Source: Pachypanchax playfairii
Lineage: Eukaryota > Chordata > Actinopteri > Cyprinodontiformes > Aplocheilidae
Length of the DNA stretch: 64,000 nt
Assembly: GCA_006937955.1 (NCBI GenBank)
Contig: SSNP01000020.1
Span: 1,643,389 to 1,707,388, forward strand
Direction: 5' to 3'
A model generated the notes under the pieces. The model was given only the letters and a program-made list of their open reading frames with translations. It did no database searches and was not told the DNA's origin. Shown piece by piece: positions 1 to 11,653 of the stretch (positions are counted from its first letter, which is position 1; every line of letters starts with the position of its first letter). The translations under genes were made by a program, and so were the position numbers.

Positions 1-36
1 ACCACAAAGTCCTGAAATTTGTATGAAATGGCCTCT
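1..36 (-). repeat. Family A TTAA MITE, terminal fragment
   Basis: This is the reverse complement of the left terminus of a MITE family (called family A here) found seven times in the window. It ends at 36 and is followed by TTAA at 37-40, the target duplication of the family. The window edge cuts the rest. The full-length reference copy is at 35723-36265. Confidence 0.75.
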
Positions 37-40
37 TTAA

Positions 41-645
41 GATCAGTCTCTTTAAGATATTACATTTGTATGGATACAATAATGATTTCTGCTGCTCAAA
101 GAGAATACAACGCTTATAAGTGTGTCCTGTATTGTAAATGTTATGTATGCAAATGTAACAGAATTTGAAGCATTTTGTCATTTCACCACTTGTCAGTTCT
201 TTCATGTGATCTTTTAAATTTTTTTGTTCAGTATTTCTCTGGGTCATTTAACGCTTTTCGTTGGACGTTAATCCTTTTTCTCCCACTGAGTTTCATTGTG
301 AAAGATTTCTTAAGATTTCAGTAGAAACTCTGCTAATAAGTTTAAACAGTAAAGAGATTTAAAAGGTGGCAAATTGAATTTTGAGAATGAGAAGCTCAAC
401 GGCTGTTTGTCGTTTTTCAAATAGTGCGCATGCATTTTAGCCCCCCTTCCCCCCTTGTTTGTTTACCATAAGCATTGCTAGAGTTTTTTCTGGAACTACG
501 ACAACTTTATTTCTTCAAACATCTCGGTGTCATCAGTGGTAAAAGGCAGTTTATTGTTACTCAGTACAAGTGCTGCTAGTGCTGAAATGCTAGTGCCGGC
601 GTGTGGATAATCTCTGTGAAGCTTGATGGCTGGTTAACACCGCAC
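41..645. other. No recognisable feature
   Basis: AT-rich sequence with no open frame of note and no repeat family recognised. It lies upstream of the candidate small exon at 680-770. Confidence 0.5.
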
Positions 646-650
646 GGGGA

Positions 651-679
651 AGCTCAGCTCAGCTCAGCTCAGCTCAGCT
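651..679. repeat. AGCTC pentamer tandem repeat
   Basis: Five full AGCTC units followed by AGCT. Each unit contains the palindrome AGCT, so the array can pair with itself. It lies just upstream of the candidate first exon at 680-770 and could fall in its promoter or 5' leader. Confidence 0.9.
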
Positions 680-975
680 TTTCCCGTTCACACATTAGAT
701 GCGTCTTTTTCCACGCCGGTCCAAAGCGTTTCTGCACCTCTGTTCATCCAGACCTAGTTTTTTGCCATGGGTAAGTAAATAACATAAAAATAATTGTAGA
801 GAGCTTGTTTTAGTTACTCCTGCTCTTAATTTTACATCGTTCATCTTGACTTGTCTCCAACTCCTCTCTCTCTCTCTTTCCCCGTTTGTGTTCAGACACC
901 CAAAAACCCCAACCCCCTCAACGTAGTCAGCACATTCTGTTGCGTTGTGTGTTTGTTTGTGCTGTTTGGGTTTAG
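680..975 (+). other. Candidate small two-exon gene or first exons
   Basis: An ATG at 767 in good context (GCCATGG) is followed at once by a consensus donor, GTAAGT, at 771. A CT-rich tract then leads to an acceptor TTCAG at 891-895, which defines a 125-base intron. Splicing joins ATGG to the next exon and gives a 27-residue frame ending at the TAG at 973-975. An alternative upstream ATG at 690 would read through the same junction in another frame. A first exon coding for little more than Met is common in small, highly expressed vertebrate genes. I do not recognise either product. The splice signals are seen directly; a gene here is inference, and chance remains possible. Confidence 0.3.
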
Positions 976-1104
976 ATACACAATTATGATCGCATTTGTC
1001 AATCGCAGTATTTTATTTTGAAGAATTGCTTTAATTTTTGACCGGATTGTCTTGTGTGTCTTGGTGTTATTTCCTGCCAGAATTGACGTGAAACGCTCGC
1101 GCAA

Positions 1105-1795
1105 AAAATAGACCAGGGGTAAAATTCGGGTTTTTAAAAACTGCCAATAACCCTTTTAAAAACCCGAATATTCACAATAACCCGGTTCCGCACGGCCATG
1201 TAAACACCGGCAAAAACCTAAATATGCTCATAACCGGGTTTTTAAAAACCTGGATTTTACCCCTGGGGTAACCCTTTTCTAACCCGAATATTTAGTCGTG
1301 TAAACGCGTATCGGCATAACCCCATCAAAACGTGTGTTCAGCGCATGCTCTATTTGTAAGGAATCTTGGTCTTTTGAGTGGAGAGACTATGCGCCAGTAC
1401 GCCGGAAGACAACAAGTTGAGGTCAACATGGCGAGATGCCGCACAGCACCACACTTTTGGAGCGAGGAGGAAACCAATTTTTTCATCAGTCTGGTGAAAA
1501 ATATGAACATTATGTTTTGTTGATGGCAGAAAATACAGAGATATCGATGTTGTTGTTTTGGGATACAGGAAGAAGAATCGTAAATGACGCATATTGCATC
1601 TTGAAGTAGTCCGTACGTCATGACGCTAACCCCAACATCCGCATTTAAATCGGGTTATTACAAGTTTCATGTATACAGGGGTAACTCTCTCTACTTATGC
1701 ATGTAAACGGGTTATTGTGAACATTTCAGAAACCCGAATACTGACCATAACCCGATCATAACCCGAATATTGGCTGCATGTAAACGTAGTCACTG
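1105..1795. repeat. PIF/Harbinger-like MITE with internal palindromes
   Basis: The region repeats the phrases AACCCGAATATT and ATGTAAACG on both strands and ends with a CATGTAAACGTAG terminus like that of the element at 36451-37161. Positions 1113-1265 form a sub-palindrome with arms built on GGGGTAAAATTC / GATTTTACCCC. A Myb/SANT-like reading-frame relic at 1428-1523 fits a Harbinger origin, because autonomous Harbinger elements encode a Myb-like protein. The left boundary is uncertain. Confidence 0.5.
1428..1523 (+). pseudogene. Myb/SANT-like DNA-binding protein relic
   Basis: A short frame starts at ATG 1428 and encodes a segment with the pattern FWSEEETNFFISLVKNM. This resembles the first helix of the Myb/SANT (MADF-like) domain in the second protein of PIF/Harbinger transposons. 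It stops after about 31 residues, so only the start of the domain survives. It sits inside the MITE at 1105-1795 and was probably inherited from an autonomous parent. Function is unlikely. The family call rests on the Trp and the acidic EEET motif only. Confidence 0.35.
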
Positions 1796-2484
1796 AACCA
1801 GCCCTGAAGCCTAAGCAAACTACGTGGTACGTACAGAAGTGTGATTGACAATCTAGTAGCTAATCGATAACGAACCTGTTTCATTATCTATTAGCTACTT
1901 TATTTTAAGCCCCACCAGGCCTATGATTTATGAATATTATAATGTTTTCTTTTGGAAACCATAGATACAAGACTGCTACATGTTGATAAAAAGATTTTAC
2001 AGTAAATTTGACATCTAAATTTGCTACAAAATCCTCTTTACCAGATTTAAGCTGTCAGACTTGGAATGGAAGGTAGAAATCAGGTTTGGCCAAACAGGAA
2101 TCAATAGCTGAATTAAAACAAATTAATTAATGACTTAATTTCAAAAAGTAAAAATATCTGACAAGCAAGGGTGAAAACAAGACAAACAAACAAACCTTAG
2201 ATACAAATGACCTGCAAAGCAGCGGAAGAAAATCAGGACATTATATGCTGGAGAGGGTGATTACATAACAGAAAGTGATCATATGGATATTCAGGTGTGA
2301 ATGGAGCTGAAACAATGACTCCCAAAGGACACAAGAGGAAATCTGTGGGTTAATGAGAAAACAAGATACCACAAGATTAAACTCAAATAATAATGAAAAA
2401 ATCAACAGATAACCCAAAATAATGTCATTATTTCTTCTCCAACTCAAGCTGCAGCCAGTCCAGGGAATGATTGTACTTTCATAT
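1796..2484. other. No recognisable feature
   Basis: AT-rich intergenic sequence. No frame, splice pair or repeat family was recognised. Confidence 0.45.
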
Positions 2485-2488
2485 TTAA

Positions 2489-4114
2489 AGAGGTCATTTC
2501 ATACAAATTTCAGGACTTTGTGGTTATTTCTTAAAGCTCCCATATTATGCACTTTTCACACACCCTGAATCATTTTTTTACATCGCAATGACATGAAAAA
2601 ACCATGCACTGTTCAAATTGGCCCTTTTTGAAAGTTCATCTGTAGTTCCCAAACTTGTCTCATCTCACCTCATTTTGAAATGCTCTGTTTCATGTGGGCA
2701 CAGCTCTTGGGCAGTGCTAGAAGCTCTAAGCCCCGCCCATCTCTATTCCCTGTGTGTTCGTGAGACATCGGCGCTTTTAGCGGTACTGGTAAACAAACAG
2801 CTGATTAAACTGCAATTAATGATAAACAAGTGTTGCAGTGCCAAGAAATTGACTTAAAATGTGACTAAAAAAAAACAACTTTGGACTGAGGAACTTTGAG
2901 TCTGAAGACTTCAACATCATGTTATTGAAAGGTTAGTCTGACATTTACTCATGGATCTGTGTTGTTTTGCTGCGTCTGGTAGAGATGCAGTTCTTCAAGC
3001 TTACCAGTTTGACTCAGAAAGAGATGTAACAGTGTTAGTTCTTCTGTGGGAACAGCTTGAGTAAGCAGTAGATCGGCTCCGTTAACGGTGTTAGCTCTTC
3101 ATTAGCAGCAGCTAAACGCTGGTCATTTTTTTCGGAACGGTAGCAGGGACACTACTATTAGAATTAAATTCAAATGCTGCTCCTCTGTCCTCTTCAACTG
3201 GGACCTGATGAACTGTTTTGTGTTCCTCTGATCAGCAAACAACAACAGCATTTTGTGTGGTGAGTTTCCTAATCTGAACCAGTGGTTTCAAATCGGTAAC
3301 TAAATTGCGGGTGTCCGAGGAAGTTACTGCTGTACCTGGTGGGTGGAGTAAATTCTTGGAGGATGTGTGAACCCCATCAGAGCACAAGCCCCTCCCAGCT
3401 TCCTACGTCAGAAGCCGGGACAATTTTGAACAGCAAACATATTAGAAACCCCTATCTCACTCGAAACAGCATGGATGTTTTTTTTTCCAACATTGTATAA
3501 GTGTATATACACCACAGACACACAATAACACCCCAAATCCCAGAAAAAGTCGATTTTTCATAATATGGGACCTTTACGTATTAACTAGTAATATGAAACA
3601 TTTATATCTAAAAAACTTTAGGAAACACTGATTTACAGACCTTTCATTCTGTCTGCATCAAAATTGGGGTGATTCCGGCTCCTTCCGTCAGGCCTCGAGC
3701 AGCAGCTCGTTCATATTCATTATTCGAATTTGCTGGACTCAGATTGGCTAACAAACTAGCCTATGAGAGCAAGGTATACTGTTTCCTGCCCCGCTGTGCA
3801 TGTCAACATCAGACGTTCTCTCTTCCTGTTTGATACGTCTTATGCTACAGCTTTTAGCCAGCAGCATGCTAGGTGTGGTTTCAACTGCGGGAGCTGCCGA
3901 ATACTAACAAACAAAGGAGTTGTGATGAAACAGATACAGGCCATTCGGACTCGGGAGAACTCAAGTGTTATCGCCACCTGCGTAGTTTGAGAGATAAAAA
4001 CTGAAAGAGAAGCTGTTGACCTGTTTTCACACCCACTATGAAGGTAAGAACACCTGTGGAGCTAAAATATTCAACAGAAACCTCAGAAAAACCGTTTTTA
4101 ATGGAAGGGCCTCT
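2489..4114 (+). repeat. Family A TTAA MITE, full length but interrupted
   Basis: Both termini are present: AGAGGTCATTTCATAC at the left and GGAAGGGCCTCT at the right, flanked by TTAA at 2485-2488 and 4115-4118. A second TTAA element (2535-3573) is inserted 46 bases from the left end. Without it the copy is about 590 bases, close to the 543-base copy at 35723-36265. TTAA duplications point to a piggyBac or Kolobok origin. No transposase is encoded. Confidence 0.85.
2535..3573. repeat. Nested TTAA MITE (CCCATATTATG family)
   Basis: The termini AGCTCCCATATTATG and CATAATATGGGACCT are inverted repeats with one mismatch. The left flank is TTAA (2531-2534). The right flank is TTAC (3574-3577), where the uninterrupted family A sequence has TTAA, so the duplication has decayed by one base. 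This shows insertion into an already resident family A element. No coding potential was recognised. Confidence 0.85.
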
Positions 4115-4118
4115 TTAA

Positions 4119-5046
4119 GAAAAAAAGAGGAGGCTCATTTTAAAGCTCTGTGAGTCTTGTCTTAGTGTCAAACCCAGTTTATGTAAATACTGTACAGGCT
4201 GAAGATAAAATGAGGAAGGCTGAAATTAAAGAAAAGTACAATGAGACCCAAACTGAAGTTTTTTGACAGCTGTTGAAGCCTTTAAAACCTTTAAAATTTA
4301 AGAAGCTGAAGAAATGTTTCTAAACAAACAAATACCTACTGGAAATGCTGCTTCTAAATCTGAATTTATTTCTCATTGTTTCACATAATCTTTTATTTTA
4401 TTTATTCCCTGTTGACTCGTTTATGATGCTTCCTTGAACTATACAACTCATTTGCCTGAGTCACTCTTTCCTTGAATGTTGTCTGAACCTCGCTGAATAG
4501 AAACATCTCCCAAGATTGTCATTTTGTCACTCACAAAGTGTAATTTCCCATCTGCTGCAGTCTCAGGGAGGCTCAGGTGTGACACAGATGTCAGAGTAAT
4601 TCTGCAGATTACGAATGTCGATGAGCTGCGCAGAACTGTCTGAAAATCAATTTTAATCTTTCCGCACCTTTCTGTGTGAAGAGCTTAAATCGCATTAGGT
4701 GAGTCACAAACCAACACTACTGCTGCTGTTTCCAGTTTTTTTACATTTTAGTTGAATTATTGTAGCTGTGTTAATTTTTTATTGAAAGAGGGGGGGAAAC
4801 AACAACACAGTGGTAACGGCTTAATAAAAAAGATTATTTCACAAACAGGCCCTGGAGAAATTGCAAAGCCATCTTCTGTACATCAATGCAGTACAATCCT
4901 GCCAGCGCCGACTCTGAATCCTGCACAGTATCTTCTGCAATGAAACCTTTAGACCTTCAGAAAAAAAACTATTTGAGATGACAGAGTGAAGTGCCAAACT
5001 TCAGGAATTTATTTAAATCAATAAAACATGTTAGAGGTCTTCACTG
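4119..5046. other. No recognisable feature
   Basis: Intergenic sequence. The short frames here show no domain, and no repeat terminus was recognised. Confidence 0.45.
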
Positions 5047-5050
5047 TTAA

Positions 5051-5116
5051 AGAGGTCATTTCATACAAATTTCAGGACTTTGTGGTTATTTCTTAAGTAT
5101 TTACCTGTAATCTGCA
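5051..5116 (+). repeat. Family A TTAA MITE, left-end fragment
   Basis: It begins with AGAGGTCATTTCATAC directly after TTAA (5047-5050). The match to family A fades after about 66 bases, so this is a truncated copy. Confidence 0.8.
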
Positions 5117-5639
5117 TTATCTGCACTAATATTTTTTTATAAGTTACACGAGAGAAAAAAATATATTTTCTAATCAAAATATAATTTTTTATTAAGATGT
5201 CATACCATGTCTGATTATTTTAAAATGCATTGTAAAAGTTATTTTTCAAGGGTTGTAACTCTCCAGCTTCTCAGAGAGAAAAGTAAAGAAATGAATTTAA
5301 ATAAACCATCAAACTTGTTTTGCTTATTAGACTATAAAATGAATTTCTTATTTTTAATAACATGCCATACCATATGTCACATTCTGTTGAGAGTAATGAA
5401 ATGTGTTTTTGTAGTTGGATATACACTTATCTCAGTAGAAATAAATGCACTGGAGGCGCATGAGAACCTATCCAAGATGGCGGCCGCTTTGATACGTCAG
5501 TCCACGAGGCGTCTACGTATTAATGTCTATGGTCTCAACTGTGAAAGTTGAACTCAGTTTGCAAGAGATGGATGACATCAGGTGGTGCACAGGCAGCAGA
5601 TATCACTGACATCACTGGCGTGGGATAAAAGCTGTACTC

Positions 5640-6010
5640 GGGATCTTAAACAGGAAAATTCAGGTAAACAAATCCCATCCATAATCGAATACTAGTAAAT
5701 ATGGTCACTCACTGAAACATTGACAGGCTGACAGACAGGCAGGGGATAGGCAGAAGCAATGTTGTGAAGCAGAACACAGGTTGACATCCAGAAAAGCAGA
5801 GTCCAGAGGATAATTAAATTGGGTGCAGGCAAAAACGAGGTCGGGGACAGTCCAGGGTCAGAATCCAACTAATGCAAAAACAGACAGACTGACAGGGTAA
5901 AGCGCAGGTCTGGAAGCGCAAAGCATTCAAAAACTCACAATGTGTTGGTGGCAGAGGGAACCACATAAAGGGAACTGAACAGGTGTGTGGAGTGAGTGCA
6001 GGGGATTATA
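5640..6010 (-). repeat. Possible LTR-like dispersed repeat
   Basis: Purine-rich sequence with phrases such as GGTGTGTGGAGTGAG and repeated CAGAC motifs. It resembles 13310-13760 in composition and word use. Such stretches are common at the ends of fish LTR retrotransposons, but no LTR termini or target duplication are visible. Confidence 0.3.
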
Positions 6011-6468
6011 CAAAATAATGGAAATAGATTCAAGTCAAAACCCCTGCATGCAAGAAATTCAACACTTGTGCAGTTTCAGCCATTCAAGTGCACACATTTC
6101 ATCTCCATGGTAGACACTATGCACCTTTGAAAAGAAATTCTCCTTTCGCTTGTATCTTGACTTGCAATGGTTTGGAAGCAGGTCCCAGTAGCAACACTGA
6201 CTCATGTGATTGGAAATGACCAATCATTCATGCCCACATGATGGGGGTCTTCACTCCTGAACCAAAACACAAGACAAGACAAGTAAAATTTAAAACGCTT
6301 TCTTTAGTCTGTCTGGACTCTGGGTTCACATCCTCATCCAAACCTGATGAGGAACTCTTTTCAGCCAAAATCTGCTTGACAAAATTGTTAGAGTCAGTGT
6401 TGGTGAGCTGATTAGCTATCAGTGCAATGTGTCACAGCTAAACCTGCAGACAGTTTTTTTTATCTTAA

Positions 6469-6913
6469 AGAGGCCATTTCATACACTTTACAGGACTTTG
6501 TGGTTATTTCTTAAGTATTAACCAGTTATATGAAACATTTTATATCTAAAAAACCTCAGGAAACACTTATTAACAGACCTTTCAATCTGTCTGCATTAAA
6601 ATTCGGGTGGTTCTGGTTCCTTCCGTCAGGCTGCTTCTTCAGGCTTCGTCAGCAGCTCGTTCATATTCATTATTCGAATTTGCTGGACTCAGATTGGCTA
6701 ACAAACTAGCCTATGAGAGCATGGTATACTGTATCCTGCCCTGCTGCACATGGCAACGTCAGACGTCGTGTCTTGCTGTTTGCTACGTCTTATACCACAG
6801 CTTTTAGCCAGCAGCATGCTAGGCGTGGTTTCAACTGCGGGAGCTGCCGAATACTAACGAACAAAGGAGTTGTGATGAAACAGATACAGGCCGTTCGGAC
6901 TCTGGAGAACTCT
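6469..6913 (+). repeat. Family A TTAA MITE, right-truncated copy
   Basis: The left end AGAGGCCATTTCATAC follows TTAA at 6465-6468. The body matches the copies at 2489-4114 and 35723-36265 to about 6913 and then diverges, so the right third is missing. Confidence 0.85.
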
Positions 6914-7222
6914 TCTTTGCAAATAACTGTGTAATGTTAAATTTGTGAAGGTAAAAAGATTAATTAAAAAGTGCTAGCATAAGCTGCTATGGCATTTTTG
7001 AGATAAGCATTGATTTAAAACAGCAGCAATCTATTTTCAGACTACCCATTACCTCATTAATCCAGCTGCGGCTGCTAGTTGCTCTTGAACGTAACCAAAT
7101 AATTCTCTATAAATAACCAAGTAGAGTAAAAATAACAGAATAGTAAAGGTTTTTGTAATAGTGTTCACATCAACTGCTATGAAATCTTTGAGATTGGAGC
7201 TGTTTAAAGATGGCAGCAAACC

Positions 7223-7395
7223 ACTACTACTACTACTACTGTCATTTAGCAGACGCTTTTATCCAAAGCGACTTACATTGAGAGAACATACAAGCAAGAA
7301 TTCAAAGAGAAGGAAAAAAAAAAAATATATATATAAGGAGGCGGACTGTTTGGAGTCCAGTTTAATTCCGACGCTGATACATCAAGTGTATCAAA

Positions 7396-7431
<36 letters not shown>

Positions 7432-8040
7432 TTTTTTTTTTAGTGAGAGATAAATTCTCAAATCGCTATCATAAATCATAAATTAATCCCACATTAAGAC
7501 TGAAAGTGTTCTTTAAAGAGGTGAGTCTTAAGTCTGCTCTTAAAAGTAGCTGCCGACTCTGAGGATCGGACCGAGTTTGGTAGGTCATTCCACCATCGGG
7601 GGACAACAGAGGAGAAGAGTTTGGAACATGATCTCATGCCACGTTGTGGTGGAAGCGCTAGGCGTCTTTCAGCGGCTGAGCGTAGCTGACGCGTGGGAAT
7701 GTAGGTTTGGATGAAGGAGTGAAGGTAGGTAGGAGCTGTGTGTGTTAGAGTCTGGTAAGCCAGAAGCAGAGCTTTGTATTTGATGCGTGCTGCAACTGGA
7801 AGCCAGTGCAGGGAAATGAGCAGCGGAGTGACATGAGCCCTCTTGGGCTGGTTGAAGACCAGACGTGCTGCTGCGTTCTGAATCATCTGCAGAGGTTTAA
7901 CCGAGGACGCCGGAAGACCGGCCAGCAAAGAGTTGCAGTAGTCGATCCGGGACAAGACCAGGGCCTGGACCAGAAGCTGTGTGGTGTGGTCTGTGAGGAA
8001 GGCTCTGATTTTCCTGATGTTGTAAAGCGCGAATCGACAT
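7223..8040 (-). mobile_element. L2-type LINE, 5'-truncated 3' end
   Basis: On the minus strand this reads from the end of the reverse transcriptase ORF (7494-7955) into a 3' tail. The tail has the widespread fish motif AAGTCGCTTTGGATAAAAGC and ends in a TAG trinucleotide run (CTA on the plus strand, 7223-7240). A pure ATT microsatellite (about 7396-7431) and an A-rich run have grown inside the 3' UTR. The copy is 5'-truncated, as most LINE copies are. Confidence 0.85.
7494..7955 (-). pseudogene. L2-type LINE reverse transcriptase, C-terminal part
   Basis: A frame of about 153 residues carries the conserved region after the RT palm in L2/CR1-like LINEs: a RIDYCNSLLAGLP motif, then QNAAARLV, LHWLPV and a final WNDLPNSVRSS segment. 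These motifs follow the catalytic core, so the fragment alone cannot reverse transcribe. Its frame is unbroken, which suggests a fairly young insertion. The true ORF started well upstream; the Met used here is internal. Confidence 0.85.
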
Positions 8041-8929
8041 GAGCGAGCTACGGACTACCACTTTGTTCTTTGATCGTAACTATTTCAGGGAAACCCACAT
8101 TATGAACCTTTAATGCTTAACATATGCTCAGACTGTAAGTAGTAAAAAGTCTTTGTAAAAGTTTCATTAAGCAAATATATCTGTGCAGTGTTGAAGGTTT
8201 CAGTTGTAATAATTCTTTATTATCTGTATCATATTGTCGTTTCTGTGAACACTGCAGAGAGCTATACTGTGACACTAAATAAATGTCTCAGTGAGATATG
8301 CTGGGTGTAAATTACAGTTACAGTCACTGTAATAAGTTAAACTGATCTAGTAAATGACTCCAGCGCAGGTTACATTAAAAGTTTTGGATTAAAATGCCTA
8401 TAGAAAAAGTTTCTCCTTCTCTGGTTTAATTTCCTGCTGATTTCCAGGACCCAAAATGTAAATACTGCCGTACACAAGTATTCAGTTTGTGTTCATGTCT
8501 AACACTGTATTCAAATCATTTTAATTAAACAAACTGTAAAATGAATATGTAGTGAACATTAACTAAATATTGTCAATTAAATTGTAATACCATTAATTCA
8601 GTGTCATTATTTGCTTGTTATTTATTTTAGATTAAAGATTGGACCCTGAAGTCTGGTCAGGTCAGTTTTTAGAACAATAATTGTTACTTTTCGCACTACA
8701 CAAAAGAATAGAAGCGTTAATTGATTTCTCACAAATCCAATTTGCTATTAAGAAAGTCTACATTGAAGGTCTTGGGCCAGTTTTGTGGCCTAATGATGGT
8801 CTTTATTTGACTCATAACAGAACTAACATAAATTGCCACAACACGTATCTTTCACATGTAATGGTATTCATAGCCAGATGAGAACAGGCACATTTAGTCT
8901 AAGTAGAAGAGTCTAGATATAAATTTGAG
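8041..8929. other. No recognisable feature
   Basis: AT-rich intergenic sequence. No gene or repeat terminus was recognised. Confidence 0.45.
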
Positions 8930-9963
8930 GGCCCTCTTTGTCATATCAAGATACTGATTAGACAGCATGATTATTGCACAGGTGTACTTTAGACTGGCCA
9001 CAATGAAACTTCACTCTGAAATGTTCAGTTTTGTTTTATTGAGGGGGTCTGCATGAAGCAATTGGTGGTCAAGCCCTGACTGGTTTTCCCCAGAACCCCC
9101 CAATAAAACAAAACAGAACATTTCAGAGTGGCCTTTTGTTGTGGCCAGTCTAACCCCTGCTTTCCACTGGACGCGTGAGCAGCACGCAACGTTAGTGACG
9201 CGTAATACGTGGCTGATAGCCGCCAATAAAGTCAATCAGACCCTTTCCACTGCGCGTGCATGAGACGCATCCCAGACGCGTAGTCTTGCGAGCATTCTGC
9301 AGCAGTTCTATTTTTTACGCGGTATGCTTCAAAAACACGTCAAGTTCAGCAGCTTAGTTTGGACCAGACAGGAAATCACGCATCCATACCCAGAAGTTTC
9401 AAAATAAAAGGACATGTGCGGATTTCCGTTTGCTTGAGAAAGTACCTGTGATGGGTTTGAAGTCCGTAGGTGGTGTGAAAATAAGCCACATACCTTCTGG
9501 ATACACGTTGTCATCTTTCTACCTGCTTGTTATTGTGAGTACTGACGAAATCCCGCGCATTTTCGCTATTCTCATGAGATTTCGTGATCTTCCAGGACCA
9601 GCTGGATGTGACGCTATGCGAGTATGAAGAGCTCCCGGTAGGAAGGGATGTGCTGCTGATTACACGAGCAAAGCGAGCAAAACGTTGGGCGCTGCCGACG
9701 CGTCCAATGGAAAGTAGCCTTTCGACACACCTGTGCAACAATCATGCTGTCTAATCAGCAGCTTATGGCACACCTCTGAGGTGGGATGGATCATCTCCAC
9801 TAAGGAGAAGTGCTCACTATTACAGATTTAGACAGATTTTTGAACAATATTGAAGATAGATGGTTATTTTGTGTCTGTGGAAATGGTTTTAGATCTTTGA
9901 GTTCATCTCATAAAACATGGGAGCAAAAACAAAAGTGTTGCCTTTATATTTTTGTTCAGTGTA
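8930..9963. repeat. Fold-back Tc1/mariner-type MITE, split by another MITE
   Basis: The arms pair over a long distance. Positions 8957-8986 match the reverse complement of 9726-9755, and 8992-9048 match the reverse complement of 9097-9152. The right end (9733-9963) resembles the terminus of a common fish Tc1-like element and ends with TTTTTGTTCAGTGTA. The right arm is interrupted by the MITE at 9153-9723. No transposase remains. Confidence 0.65.
9153..9723. repeat. Nested MITE (TTTCCACTGGACGCGT family), copy 1
   Basis: The ends CCTGCTTTCCACTGGACGCG and, reversed, GCTACTTTCCATTGGACGCG are inverted repeats. The body aligns by eye with 34752-35311, sharing for example AGTTTGGACCAGACAGGAAA and GATTTCCGTT. 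The short frames inside look fortuitous. It lies within the right arm of the fold-back element at 8930-9963. Superfamily is undetermined because no clear target duplication is visible. Confidence 0.7.
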
Positions 9964-11322
9964 TATTTTAAATTGTTTCAAGGAATAGACATGATGCAAG
10001 CACAATACTTTTTAAACACATGAAGTGAGACCTGAGTTTTTCTTAACATAAAAAACATCTCAGGTGTGTTTTTTAAAAATATAATATTTATCTAATAAAG
10101 CAAAATCCTAGAATTCAGAGCTCATTAAATATTTAAGGCTTTGCACATTGAGAACGAGGTTTTAAACAATTCAGAAGTCTTGTCTTTACAGAAATTCATG
10201 AACAGAGGAAGTGAGTAAAATAAAGTGATATGCTTTAACTGTTAATTAAATTTTCTCATTTTATATATTATATATTGAACGTATCATTTAAGTTGAGTGT
10301 TAAGACAAAAAAATTCAGATATTTAAAACAAAAACAACTAGAAAAAATATAGCTACCTACTCTCTCCTCCCTTCTATGGAAGACTGAACAACCTTTCAAT
10401 ATTGGTAAAAAATATTTGACAAACATTTTTCTAGCGCCAACAACAGACTGAACTGTGAAGGAATGAATGAATAAATAAAGCGTCATTTGCACAAGCAAAC
10501 GGGCACTATTGCTCTCGTACGCGCAATCACAGCAGGATCAGACAGGCCCATCAATCTTTATTACAGCAGCTACACACTCCAAAGACTCGCCAATAACACG
10601 TGCATATCCACACGCACACACACGTGAAGACACACTTTCCCCATTTTGCTCTTCCTCCCTTCATTTTCTCATTTCTGTCTCCTTTTTTCCCTCTTCGGCT
10701 CTGGTCACAGAGATGGATAAGCTACACATGGCTGAGAGATGGCAGGACATTTATCAGATGAACCCGTTTTATATTACTGTGAGATGAAAAGTACTGTGAC
10801 CTCAGCTCATATAATCCAGAGTAATGTGAGTTTATTGAAAAAGGCTAGAGGAAGGTCGTCTTATTGAGACAGACAAACATCCTTTAAAGCTGCTGCTGCT
10901 ATATTGTGCATTATGCAGGGAAATAAAATAAAATCTTCTAGCAGGTTTTCTCTCTGGTGTTAGAGGTGTTAATTGGCATGTTGTGATGTATAGGCAACTG
11001 TTAGACTGTGAATATGAGCAAGGCTTGTTGTGCCCGTTGACGTAACCGGGGGGAGTTGGAAAGGTGAAACACCTGAACTTTATTTTAAACTAATTCTTGC
11101 AGGAGAAGAAGCAAGTTGCGTGTGTGTTAGTTCTCACAAACATTTCGCTTCCTGTTTCTCACCTTTCCTGACAAGTACAGCAGCTGATTCAGTGCTGCTG
11201 TAAAAAAAAATAGACATTTATCACAAATACACAAAAATGTTTTCCCATCGATTTCGAGGGCATCACATTCATTTACATTAATCACCTGGTGACCTCAACT
11301 CCAACATTTGCAGGAAAAGTCC
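9964..11322. other. No recognisable feature
   Basis: Intergenic sequence with short frames of no recognisable domain. Nothing could be assigned. Confidence 0.4.
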
Positions 11323-11453
11323 ACGCATTAATTACTTCTAGACTTGACTATTGCAAGCCTCCAGCTGATCCAAAATGCTGCTGCCAAAGTTCTGATGAGT
11401 GTCAGAAGGAGAGATCAAATTTCTCCAGTTTTAGCATCATTTCGTTGACTCCC
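11323..11453 (+). pseudogene. L2-type LINE RT fragment
   Basis: A translated stretch contains the L2-type pattern LQLIQNAAAKVLM, preceded in another frame by LDYC and followed by ISPVLASF. The frame is shifted, and the fragment ends where the palindromic element at 11454-12189 begins. It is a broken, short piece of reverse transcriptase ORF. Confidence 0.65.
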
Positions 11454-11653
11454 TAACCTTGTGCTGCAAGCTGGATTCTCACGAGATTTCAAGTTTTCCA
11501 AACCCATGAAAATCCATCTTGTAGTGCGCCAAATAAAACATCTGACTCAACTCTACTGGTGGTTCAGACCAATCATGTGTTAGCATTGTGCTTTGGGGCG
11601 GGTGTTCAGGTATGATTGGCAGCAAGTGCCCAGGCAGGCAAAGCAAAACAAAA

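Noticed and set aside
651..679. CRISPR-like or satellite array
   Set aside because: Five-base units without spacers; a simple tandem repeat in a eukaryotic genome.
7161..7481. Frames with poly-Tyr or poly-Asn runs
   Set aside because: Translation of the ATT microsatellite in an L2 3' UTR.
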